Shown: positions 55,292 through 62,749 of the stretch, in pieces | Layout of the letters: each line of letters opens with the position of its first letter | Position numbering within the stretch: the first letter of the stretch is position 1 | DNA from: Hymenobacter sp. YIM 151500-1 | GTDB taxonomy: Bacteria; Bacteroidota; Bacteroidia; Cytophagales; Hymenobacteraceae | Length of the DNA stretch: 64,000 bases | Assembly: GCF_025979885.1 (NCBI RefSeq) | Contig: NZ_CP110139.1 | Location: forward strand, 2,867,501-2,931,500 | Reading direction: 5' to 3' | Notes under the pieces: model-generated | Database searches by the model: none | Told to the model about the DNA's origin: nothing | Seen by the model: only the letters and a program-made list of their open reading frames with translations | Made by a program: the position numbers and the translations under genes

Positions 55292-56941
55292 ATGAAGCAC
55301 CTGCTACCCCTGCTCACCCTGCTGGCCCTGGCGGAACCGGCTGCCTCGCTGGCCCAGCAACCGGCGCCGCGCCTGCTGGTGCGCCTCGCCGACAGCCCGC
55401 GGACCGCCCAGGCCCAGGAGAACAATCAGGCCCACTCTACACTATGGGCTTTCGAGCAGCTGAATCGCCGCTACGGAGCCGTGCGGACCGAGGCGCTGAA
55501 CCCCAGCCCTTCGCCGAGTAGTTCTGCCGCCACCGCCGGGGTGCCGGCCGTGTACGTAGTGACGCTGCCCGCCGGCACCGATGCCGGGCAGGTGCGGGCG
55601 GCGTACCAGCAGAGCGGCTTGTTTCGCTACGTAGAGCTGGACGCGGCCGGGCGGGGCGGCGGCCAGCAGGGCCTGGCCCCGAACGATGCCCTCTACGGCC
55701 GGCAATGGAGCCTGAACAATACGGGGAGTTTCAGCCTGTCGTCGGCCAGGCCGGGGGCCGATATGAAGATGGAAGACGGCTGGGCCATCACCCAGGGCGA
55801 CGCCTCCGTGACGGTGGCCATCATCGACAGCGGCTGCAAGCTCGACCACCCCGAGTTCAGCGGCCGCCTCTGGCGCAACGCCCGCGAAATTCCCGCCAAC
55901 AACCTCGACGACGACCAGAACGGCTACGTGGATGACATCAACGGCTGGAGCTTCGTGGACGAAACCGCCAACCTGACCGACGACGTGGGGCACGGCACCA
56001 ATGTCACCGGCATTATCGGCGCTTCGGGCAACAACTCGGTGGGCTACGCCGGCGTGAACTGGGGCTGTAAGCTGATGACCTGCAAGGCCCTCGATGATAA
56101 AAACAACGGCTTTTATTCCTGGTGGATCAAGGCCATCTACTACGCCGTCAACAACGGGGCTAGGGTTATCAATATGTCCTTAGGCGGCACCAGTTCCTCG
56201 CAGGCCATGCAAGACGCCGTGGACTATGCCACCCAGCGCGGTGTGGTGGTAGTGGCCTGCATGATGAATGCCAACAGCAGCACGGTGTACTACCCGGCGG
56301 GCCTGACGGGCGTCATAGCCGTGGGCTCCACCAACCCCGATGATACGCGGAGCAGCCCGTTTTTCTGGAATGCCAGCAGCGGCAGCAGCTTCGGGCCTCA
56401 CGTGTCGGTGGTGGCGCCCGGCAACTACATCTACGGCCTGCATCACCGCTCCGACAACAACTACAACACCTATTGGGGTGGCACGTCGCAGGCCGCGCCG
56501 CACGTGGCGGGCCTGGCCTCGCTGCTGCTCACGCTGAAGCCCCAGCTCACGCCGGCCCAGGTGAAAACCACCCTGCAATCCACGGCCGACGACCTGGTGG
56601 GCAACCCCGCGGAAGACACGCCGGGCTGGGACCAATACTACGGACACGGCCGCATCAATGCTGCCCGTGCCCTTTCCTTCGTGGTTACCAGCAGCAGCCA
56701 GGCCAGCCGGCTGCCCCAGGCCGCCCTGGATGTATTCCCCAACCCGGCCCGCCACCAGCTCACCCTGCGCACCTCCGATGCACGCCTGCTTAACCAGCAG
56801 GTGCAGATTTTCAACAGCGTAGGCCAGCTGGTGTATCACCAGGCCTTGACCAGCCTCTCCATGCAGGTGCCGCTTACTTTGGCGCCCGGCGTGTACCGCG
56901 TGAGCCTGGCCGGCACCGGCCGTACGCTGGTGGTTGAGTAA
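55292..56941 (+). CDS. S8 subtilisin-like peptidase with T9SS sorting domain
   Basis: A 549-residue exported protease (signal about 1-21). An inhibitor-like prodomain region (about 25-120) precedes the catalytic domain with Asp179 (AIIDSGCKLDHPEF), His234 (GHGTNVTGI) and Ser399 (WGGTSQAAPHVAG). Residues about 475-549 (LDVFPNPARHQLTLR ... LAPGVYRVSLAG) are a type IX secretion sorting domain. It probably acts as a secreted digestive or processing protease. Catalytic residues are all present. Confidence 0.93.
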   Translation: MKHLLPLLTLLALAEPAASLAQQPAPRLLVRLADSPRTAQAQENNQAHSTLWAFEQLNRRYGAVRTEALNPSPSPSSSAATAGVPAVYVVTLPAGTDAGQVRAAYQQSGLFRYVELDAAGRGGGQQGLAPNDALYGRQWSLNNTGSFSLSSARPGADMKMEDGWAITQGDASVTVAIIDSGCKLDHPEFSGRLWRNAREIPANNLDDDQNGYVDDINGWSFVDETANLTDDVGHGTNVTGIIGASGNNSVGYAGVNWGCKLMTCKALDDKNNGFYSWWIKAIYYAVNNGARVINMSLGGTSSSQAMQDAVDYATQRGVVVVACMMNANSSTVYYPAGLTGVIAVGSTNPDDTRSSPFFWNASSGSSFGPHVSVVAPGNYIYGLHHRSDNNYNTYWGGTSQAAPHVAGLASLLLTLKPQLTPAQVKTTLQSTADDLVGNPAEDTPGWDQYYGHGRINAARALSFVVTSSSQASRLPQAALDVFPNPARHQLTLRTSDARLLNQQVQIFNSVGQLVYHQALTSLSMQVPLTLAPGVYRVSLAGTGRTLVVE

Positions 56942-56950
56942 TGGCGGTCA

Positions 56951-57022
56951 GCGGCAAGCTATACGCTGTAAGTGGCAAGCCCTGTCCTGGATATCGTCAG
57001 AACAGAGCTTGCCGCTTACTCA
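56951..57022. repeat. reduced copy of the GCCGCAAGCGGCAAGCTCTG repeat
   Basis: GTAAGTGGCAAGCCCTGT (56968-56985) faces the complement of TAAGCGGCAAGCTCTGTTCT (about 56999-57018). The right arm touches the stop codon of the DUF5687-like gene (57020-57022), and the left lies just after the S8 protease stop. Confidence 0.7.
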
Positions 57023-58411
57023 CATACTCTGGAGGCGGTGGTGGAGCTGGCGGCGCTGGGGGCCGTGGTTGCTGAGGAGGCGCCGCACCGGCACCACGGC
57101 CGTGAGCATGATGCTGACGGCCAGCCCGGCCCGCACCCACCACCACGGCATAAAATACAGCGTTGCAGCTGTGGCCAGGGTCAGGATGTTCATGAGCGTA
57201 GAGGCATTGTTGCGCATGTTCATCAGGTCGAGGTTTTTGTACACGGGCTTGGCTTTGGAGAGGCTACCCCACAGGCCCAGGGCCAGGAATACGCCGGCGC
57301 TCAAGGGCAGCAGCCCCAGTAGCGGCCAGGTTGAGGCCGGAAACAACGCCACCAGCAGCACTGCCGACAGCAGACAGTCGAGCAACAGCACGGGCACGGC
57401 CAGCCTGAGGTAGAGCACCAGTAGGCGGGATGTCAGGCCCAGGCGCTGCAACTCGTTCAAGGTCAGCGAATAGAGGTAGCCGTAAAGGTTGTTGTTGGCA
57501 TAGGTGAAGCTAATAACCGGCAGAAAAACGAGGTAGAAGATAGACCTGCTAGAGTCGGAGCCGTGCTTGGCCTGCATCACGCTGCTTGCTACCAGCAGAA
57601 ACACCTTAAACGCCAGCCCCATGCTGAGCGCGGGCCAGGTTTTGCGCAAGTAGGCTTTCCACTCCGGCGAGAGGCGGGCCAGCCATTGGCTTTCGGCCGT
57701 ATCGAGGGCGGGGCGCACCAGGTTGCGGTTGAGAAACTGCGGCCCCAGCCCAGCTACCTGCCCCGCCAGCAGCCCCAGCGGCAGCAGGGCCACCAGCCAC
57801 GGCAGCCCAGCAGCCAGCGGCCCGGTCAAGCTCTTGGTTGCTGCCAGCGTCAGCCAAGCCCCGGCCAGGGCCAGCACGGCTGCGTAGGCTGCTACGAGTG
57901 GGTGGCGCCGGCCCCGGCCCCAGGTCAGCAGCCAGCGCAGCCCAAAGCTCAGGGCCGTGGCACCTAGTAGCAGCGCCACCCCCAGCAAGGCCACCCGCTG
58001 CTGCCCCGGCACGCACGCCAGCGCCGCCAGAAATACCCCCAACAGCAAGCGCCGCAGCGAAATCAGGTCGAGCAGAAACGCCAGCTCCGCGCTGCGCCGC
58101 CCCGACACCGGAAAGTGGTCGGGCAGCAGGCGCTGCACGGGCCGGTAGCTGGGCACGAAGTCAACCAGCAGCGTGCTCGTAAACACCGTACCGTACAGGC
58201 CCAGCAAGAAGTTTGCCCTGAGCGTAGCCGACAAGTCGTGGTTGCCGAGCATGTGCCCGAAGCCCAACCCGTATACAACGGCCAGAAGGCCCAGCAAAAC
58301 CAGTATAGCCCGTTTGCCGATTTCGGGCGGCCAGGCCCCGGCCCGCAGGTGGCGGCCCAGCAGATAGGGCACGTAGTGGCCTAGCGTTCCGGGGCGGTGC
58401 TGGTCAGCCAT
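57020..58411 (-). CDS. ABC transporter membrane protein, DUF5687-like
   Basis: A 463-residue integral membrane protein with about ten to twelve hydrophobic segments. The charged N-terminus and the loop AESQWLARLSPEWKAYLRKTW look like the Bacteroidota DUF5687 family, but I rate this as probable rather than sure. Its start overlaps the last 31 bases of the ATPase gene, so the two are translationally coupled and should form one transporter. The substrate is unknown. Confidence 0.75.
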   Translation of the reverse strand: MADQHRPGTLGHYVPYLLGRHLRAGAWPPEIGKRAILVLLGLLAVVYGLGFGHMLGNHDLSATLRANFLLGLYGTVFTSTLLVDFVPSYRPVQRLLPDHFPVSGRRSAELAFLLDLISLRRLLLGVFLAALACVPGQQRVALLGVALLLGATALSFGLRWLLTWGRGRRHPLVAAYAAVLALAGAWLTLAATKSLTGPLAAGLPWLVALLPLGLLAGQVAGLGPQFLNRNLVRPALDTAESQWLARLSPEWKAYLRKTWPALSMGLAFKVFLLVASSVMQAKHGSDSSRSIFYLVFLPVISFTYANNNLYGYLYSLTLNELQRLGLTSRLLVLYLRLAVPVLLLDCLLSAVLLVALFPASTWPLLGLLPLSAGVFLALGLWGSLSKAKPVYKNLDLMNMRNNASTLMNILTLATAATLYFMPWWWVRAGLAVSIMLTAVVPVRRLLSNHGPQRRQLHHRLQSM

Positions 58412-59151
58412 GTCAAGTCTTGGGTTGAAGTGGTGACCGGGTGCAGCAGCTGGAGCAAGGCCTCGGAGAGGTAGGCGTCGCGGCCCTGCCGGAACTCCGC
58501 CAGCGGGCCCCAAAACTTCACGTCACCTTCATCAATGATAAGCAAGTGGGTAGCCAGCTGCTCGATGTGGGTCAGGTTGTGCGACGACACAAACGTGAGG
58601 GCCTGGCTGCGGTAGCTGCTGAGTAGCTCCAGCAGGCGGCTGGCCGCAAACACGTCGAGGCCGTTCAAGGGCTCATCGAGGATGAGCAGGTCGGGGCGGT
58701 GGAGCAGGCAAGAGGCCACGGCTACGCGCTGCTTCATGCCCGTGGAAAACGAGCTGAGCCGGCGGCGCTGCACCGTGTCGTAGTCTTCGAGCAGGTGGTT
58801 GAGCAGGCTGCCAATGCGGTGGGCCGCGTCGGGCAGGTCGTAGATGCGGGCCACGAACTGCAAATACTCCTCGGCCGTGAGCTGCTCCACGAGGTGGCCT
58901 TGGTTGATGAGGGCGCCCATGCGCCGCTTCAGGGCCACCGGAAACGTTTCGCCCTGCACTTCCCCATCCAGCACAATCTGCCCGCTGCTGGGCAGCAGCA
59001 CATTGGTGAGCAGGTTGAACAAGGTGCTCTTGCCGGCCCCGTTGCGGCCCAATACGCCTACGCACATGCCGGGCTCCGCGTGCAGCGTTACGTCGCGCAG
59101 AATGGTTTTCGGGCCGAATGACTTGGTTAGCTGCCGTAGCTCTACGTGCAT
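58381..59151 (-). CDS. ABC transporter ATP-binding protein
   Basis: A 256-residue ATPase: Walker A LGRNGAGKST, Q-loop region INQGHLVEQL, signature SSFSTGMKQRV, Walker B LLILDEPLNG and switch SSHNLTHIEQ. It overlaps the membrane protein gene downstream. It belongs to the ABC-2-like exporter group by layout. A weak AT-rich region (TATATATA near 59162-59169) lies upstream and may be part of its promoter. Confidence 0.92.
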   Translation of the reverse strand: MHVELRQLTKSFGPKTILRDVTLHAEPGMCVGVLGRNGAGKSTLFNLLTNVLLPSSGQIVLDGEVQGETFPVALKRRMGALINQGHLVEQLTAEEYLQFVARIYDLPDAAHRIGSLLNHLLEDYDTVQRRRLSSFSTGMKQRVAVASCLLHRPDLLILDEPLNGLDVFAASRLLELLSSYRSQALTFVSSHNLTHIEQLATHLLIIDEGDVKFWGPLAEFRQGRDAYLSEALLQLLHPVTTSTQDLTWLTSTAPER

Positions 59152-59283
59152 ACGCGTCGGTTATATATAGCTGCACTTACTATGCGGTGCGCAGCGGCCA
59201 AGATACAGGGTTGCAGCCACCCTTTCGTATCCGGATCAGAATCCTGGCAGTAGGCCTGACTTGGTGTAAACGGACTGCGAACG

Positions 59284-59741
59284 TCAGGACGAGCCGCCCA
59301 GACGCTTCGGCCCCGCGGCCCGCCAGGCATCCACGCTCCAAGGGTAAGTCGGCGCGGCGGCCAGCAGCAGGGCGCACCCCGCCGCGGCCCACACGGAATA
59401 GTTGAGGGGTGCCTTAATGCCGAGGGACACCACATGGCCAGCGCAAAGACCAGCAGCAGGGCCGCCGCGCCGTAGGCCGCCAGCCGGGTGAGCTAGCCCA
59501 GCACGAGGCAAACACCGAATAGTAGCTCGGCTGCCGTGGCCAGCAGCGGGGATAGTCCCGCCGGCAGAAAGGAATTGACTTGGGCCGTGTAGGCGACAAA
59601 ATGCGCCTACACGGCCCAAGTCACCTGCGACTGTCCCGGCGCGCCCCACAGGTCCACTCGGCGGTCGGCCACGGCCGAGAGCAGGCCGGCTCCCAGGGCC
59701 AAGCGCGCCAAGAGGCTGTAGTAGTGGCTGGCTGGTTTCAT
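59284..59741 (-). pseudogene. decayed DoxX family membrane protein
   Basis: Joined across three lesions, the minus strand encodes a DoxX-like protein: MKPASHYYSLLARLALGAGL, AHFVAYTAQVNSFLPAGLSP, LLATAAELLFGVCLVLG, LTRLAAYGAAALLLVFALAM and SLGIKAPLNYSVWAAAGCAL, about 152 codons. TAG stops interrupt it at 59607-59609 and 59493-59495, and a one-base frameshift lies near 59422-59432. The first stop lies in one arm of a 19-bp hairpin (59577-59622). DoxX proteins have four membrane helices; the parts of each are still recognisable. Sequencing error is less likely with three lesions. Confidence 0.8.
59577..59622. repeat. 19-bp hairpin inside the DoxX pseudogene
   Basis: Perfect arms GACTTGGGCCGTGTAGGCG (59577-59595) and its complement (59604-59622) enclose an eight-base loop. 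Part of the arm, TTGGGCCGT, is shared with the RAYT-type REPs. Confidence 0.75.
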
Positions 59742-59889
59742 AAAGCACTGTAGTAACTAGGAAGTCCCGGCCGCGGCTACGTCACGCAGCCGCTTACCGG
59801 GCGTTCTGCTCTCAAAAGTGAGCGGGGCCTGTCACAAACGGGCGGCTGGCTGGTCTACTGGAAAACCGTTATCCTCTTTCTGCTTCCCT

Positions 59890-60534
59890 ATGTCCCCTCT
59901 TATTTCGGAGCCCCTGGCTTCTCCTGCTGTTCGTCCCAAGCACAAAGGCTCGGCGCAGCTTTTTCAACATCCGCTGCTGGAGCGGCTTTCGCACACGCAC
60001 ATCGCCTGGCCGGTAGGCATTTTTCTGAGCACCGCGCTGGCCAGCCTGGGCTACGGCCTGGCGCACGGCCTGCTGCCGGGGCTCTCGGCGCTGGGCCTGT
60101 TTTTGGCCGGCTGGCTACTGTTTACCTACTTTGAATACGCCCTGCACCGCTACCTCTACCACCTGCCGGCCACTACCCCGCGCCGGGCCCGGCTGCAATA
60201 CGTCATCCACGGCGTCCACCACGAGTTTCCGAAGGACAAAACCCGGCTGGCCATGCCGCCCTTTATCACGGTGTTCGTGGCCTCGCTGCTGTTCTTTGTC
60301 TTCCGGCTGGTGTTCCACAACTGGGCCTTCGGTATGCTGGCCGGCTTCACGTTTGGCTACGCTTCGTACCTGTTCGTGCACTACGCCATTCACGCCTACG
60401 CGCCGCCCAAAAACTTCCTGCGCGTCTGGTGGACGCACCACGCCCAGCACCACTACCGCCAAGAGCAAGTAGCCTTTGGCGTATCGAGTACGCTCTGGGA
60501 CCACCTGCTGGGTACCATGCCGAAGCCGCGTTGA
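59890..60534 (+). CDS. fatty acid hydroxylase / sterol desaturase family protein
   Basis: A 214-residue membrane di-iron oxygenase-like protein. Histidine boxes are visible: HRYLYH, HGVHHEFPKD, HYAIH and HHAQHHY, the pattern of the fatty acid hydroxylase superfamily (FA2H-like). About four membrane segments surround them. It probably hydroxylates a fatty acid or lipid; the substrate is not known. The ATG at 59890 is used because the longer frame has no family match. Confidence 0.88.
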   Translation: MSPLISEPLASPAVRPKHKGSAQLFQHPLLERLSHTHIAWPVGIFLSTALASLGYGLAHGLLPGLSALGLFLAGWLLFTYFEYALHRYLYHLPATTPRRARLQYVIHGVHHEFPKDKTRLAMPPFITVFVASLLFFVFRLVFHNWAFGMLAGFTFGYASYLFVHYAIHAYAPPKNFLRVWWTHHAQHHYRQEQVAFGVSSTLWDHLLGTMPKPR

Positions 60535-60581
60535 CGTCACCAACGACCAGTCACGGAGCTAGTTCGGTGGGGCCGCTGCAC

Positions 60582-61031
60582 TTAGGAAGCTACCCCCGGC
60601 GCCGCAGCAGGGGTCGAATCGGTCGGCGCCAGCCAGAGCGTAACGGTCAGCACGAGGCTGCCGATGAGCGCGGCGATGCTGGTGTAGCGGTTGACGGGCG
60701 TTACCATGTGCAGGTGGCCCAGGTGGTAGGCCAGGTGCAGGCCGTTGAAGAGCAGCAGGCACAGCGGCACGGCGCGCACCGCTACCAGCCGGGGCCGCAG
60801 CAGGGCCAGCAGGGGAAGTATGCTCACGCTCAGAAAAAAGGCCCCCACGTCGCGGATAAGATGCTCGTTGTACGGCCCATCGGAAGCCACCCAGCGCAGG
60901 CCCAGGCCGAAATCGGGAAAAAAATCGTAAAATGACTGGGGGCCGAACGCGGCCCACACGCCGGGGAACACATTGCTGATAACCAGGTACCAGAGGTTGA
61001 GGCGGACCCACAAGGGCAACGGCGAGGACAT
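60582..61031 (-). CDS. hypothetical four-helix membrane protein
   Basis: A 149-residue protein with about four hydrophobic segments (about 8-35, 55-78, 85-105, 118-140) and a histidine-rich loop (HLAYHLGHLHMV). The topology is of DoxX/DUF4345-like small membrane proteins, but I cannot name it. It is divergent from the sigma factor gene, with only 22 bases between the two start codons, so their control may be linked. Confidence 0.65.
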   Translation of the reverse strand: MSSPLPLWVRLNLWYLVISNVFPGVWAAFGPQSFYDFFPDFGLGLRWVASDGPYNEHLIRDVGAFFLSVSILPLLALLRPRLVAVRAVPLCLLLFNGLHLAYHLGHLHMVTPVNRYTSIAALIGSLVLTVTLWLAPTDSTPAAAPGVAS

Positions 61032-61053
61032 ATAAGGAGCAGTTAGAGAAGCA

Positions 61054-61992
61054 ATGAGTTCAACTAAGACCCGCCCGCCAGCTGTTTGTGACAACTCGTC
61101 GGAAATCTTTTCCGGCGCGACCCCGGCCGGGCCCGGCCCCCGGCCGGAGGTGCCCCGGTCCGGCCCGGCGGAGCCCATCACCGAACTGCGCGGCTCCCTG
61201 TTTGCCTTTGCCTACCGCCTCACCGGCCACGCCGCCGATAGCGAGGACCTCGTGCAAGAAGTGCTGGCCAACTGGTTTGCGGCTAATCACGACCACGTAG
61301 CCGACCCGCGCCGCTACCTGTTGCGCGCCGTCAAGAACGGCTGCCTGACCCTGCTGGCCCACCGTCCGCGCCGGGCCACCGGCACAGAATTGCCCGAGCC
61401 GCTGGTCCACCCCCGCTACGCCCTCGACGCCGGCCTCGACGTGTCTTTCGGGCTCTGGCTCACGCTGGCCACGCTCTCGCCGCTGGAGCGGGCCGTACTA
61501 CTGCTCAAGGAAAGCTTCGCCTACGAGTACGAAGAGCTGGCCGAGTTGCTCGACATTCGGACGGATTACTGCCGGCAGCTCTACCACCGGGGCCAGCAGC
61601 GGCTGCGGGCCCGCCAGCCGCGCTTTCAGCCCTCGGCGCGCGAGCAGCAGCGCTTGCTGACGGCCTTCCGCCGAGCCGTGACGGTCGGCGACCTAAGCCA
61701 GCTGGTGCAGCTGCTTCGGCACGACGTGACCATCTACGCCGACGGCGGCCCCCGGCCGGCAGCCCGGCGGCCCATCTACGGGCCACAGGCCTGCGGCCGC
61801 TACCTGCTGGGGCTGTACCAGAAATTTGCGCCGGGCCTGCGGGCCGAGGTGGCGCTCATCAATAATTCGCTCGGCCTCCTGCTTTTCGAGCCGGCAAGCA
61901 CCGTGGCGGATACGGTCGTCCTGCTGGAGCATAGCTCAGCTGGCGTGGCGGCGCTGTATATCGTGCGCGATGCGACCAGAATCCACTTATAA
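61054..61992 (+). CDS. ECF sigma factor with C-terminal SnoaL-like domain (ECF41-like)
   Basis: A 312-residue sigma factor. Residues about 45-110 form region 2 (FAYRLTGHAADSEDLVQEVL), about 130-190 region 4 (LSPLERAVLLLKESFAYEYEELAELL), and about 200-312 a SnoaL/NTF2-like domain, the layout of the ECF41 group (SigJ), in which the extra domain controls activity instead of an anti-sigma factor. The unusual Pro/Gly-rich first 40 residues suggest that the true start could be slightly later. Its neighbours are small membrane proteins and a DoxX relic. Confidence 0.85.
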   Translation: MSSTKTRPPAVCDNSSEIFSGATPAGPGPRPEVPRSGPAEPITELRGSLFAFAYRLTGHAADSEDLVQEVLANWFAANHDHVADPRRYLLRAVKNGCLTLLAHRPRRATGTELPEPLVHPRYALDAGLDVSFGLWLTLATLSPLERAVLLLKESFAYEYEELAELLDIRTDYCRQLYHRGQQRLRARQPRFQPSAREQQRLLTAFRRAVTVGDLSQLVQLLRHDVTIYADGGPRPAARRPIYGPQACGRYLLGLYQKFAPGLRAEVALINNSLGLLLFEPASTVADTVVLLEHSSAGVAALYIVRDATRIHL

Positions 61993-62308
61993 TACGGTTT
62001 GGAGGCTGTTTAGGGACCGGCACTGCCTGCTTTGCTGCTGCTCTACGGGCCAGCGTTAGCCACTACTGCGCCGCTTGCTGCGGCACTGCCTGACGGCCTG
62101 AACCCTAATATTCGTCAGCTAGCCGTGGATGCCGACAACCACCTCATCACCAAAAACCTCTGACAAAACCTCGCCATCAAGCTTATCGACTTCACCGGCG
62201 GCACTCCGTTTGGCTTTTGAAATTCCGGATGTTTGGCGCTCTGACAAGAGTGGCTTGACGCCGCTTGCTGCGCGGAATAGCGTGCCTCCTCGCAACAACA
62301 CTATCACC
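61993..62308 (+). other. 316-base gap with a possible gene relic
   Basis: One plus-strand frame (about 62025-62217) reads a signal-like stretch PALLLLYGPALATTAPLAAA then LPDGLNPNIRQLAVDADNHL, and is stopped by a TGA at about 62161-62163 before continuing for some 18 residues. It resembles the start of a secreted protein that has been truncated. No RNA gene or repeat was found. Confidence 0.3.
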
Positions 62309-62689
62309 TTACCGCGTGCGGCAGCCGGCGTAGGAGCGCACTTTGGTGTACTGGAAGCTGAAGTCGGCCAGGTTGCGGTTGTCGGTGACGAAGAAGGCGT
62401 AGTCGGCGAAGTCGCGGGCGTCGGTCAGGTACCAGAGGCCGGCTTTGTCGGCGAAGAGCTTGTTGGTTTCCCGGTATACCAGCACGTCGGCAAAGGCTTC
62501 TTCGGGCTCCACATACACCGTGGCAAAGCAGTAGCCGCGGCGGCGCGGGTCGGTTTCCAGGTACACCGAGCCGAAAATGCGGCAGGGCTCAACGGAGCCG
62601 GCCACCGCCGCCGGAGCTGCCAGCGGCACGCGGGGCGCGGCAAACGGATTCAGAGCCAAAAAACCGGAAAGCAGAAGAGCCGACAGCAT
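62309..62689 (-). CDS. DUF6150 family protein
   Basis: A 126-residue exported protein (signal about 1-30). The mature part shows the DUF6150 pattern of short repeats built on ADxxVYRxxN/AD-type blocks: AFADVLVYRETNKLFADKAGLWYLTD, then DFADYAFFVTDNRNLADFSFQYTKV. Function unknown. It lies 60 bases past the TolC start side and is on the same strand as TolC, downstream of it. Confidence 0.85.
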   Translation of the reverse strand: MLSALLLSGFLALNPFAAPRVPLAAPAAVAGSVEPCRIFGSVYLETDPRRRGYCFATVYVEPEEAFADVLVYRETNKLFADKAGLWYLTDARDFADYAFFVTDNRNLADFSFQYTKVRSYAGCRTR

Positions 62690-62749
62690 AAAAGGAAAAC
62701 CAGGCCAAGTAGCCGAGCCAACGGTAAAGATACGCGGGAAGTTCAGCCC

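Noticed and set aside
57563-58384. Several plus-strand open frames over the ABC transporter genes
   Set aside because: Antisense to the membrane protein and ATPase, whose reading frames carry clear transporter features.
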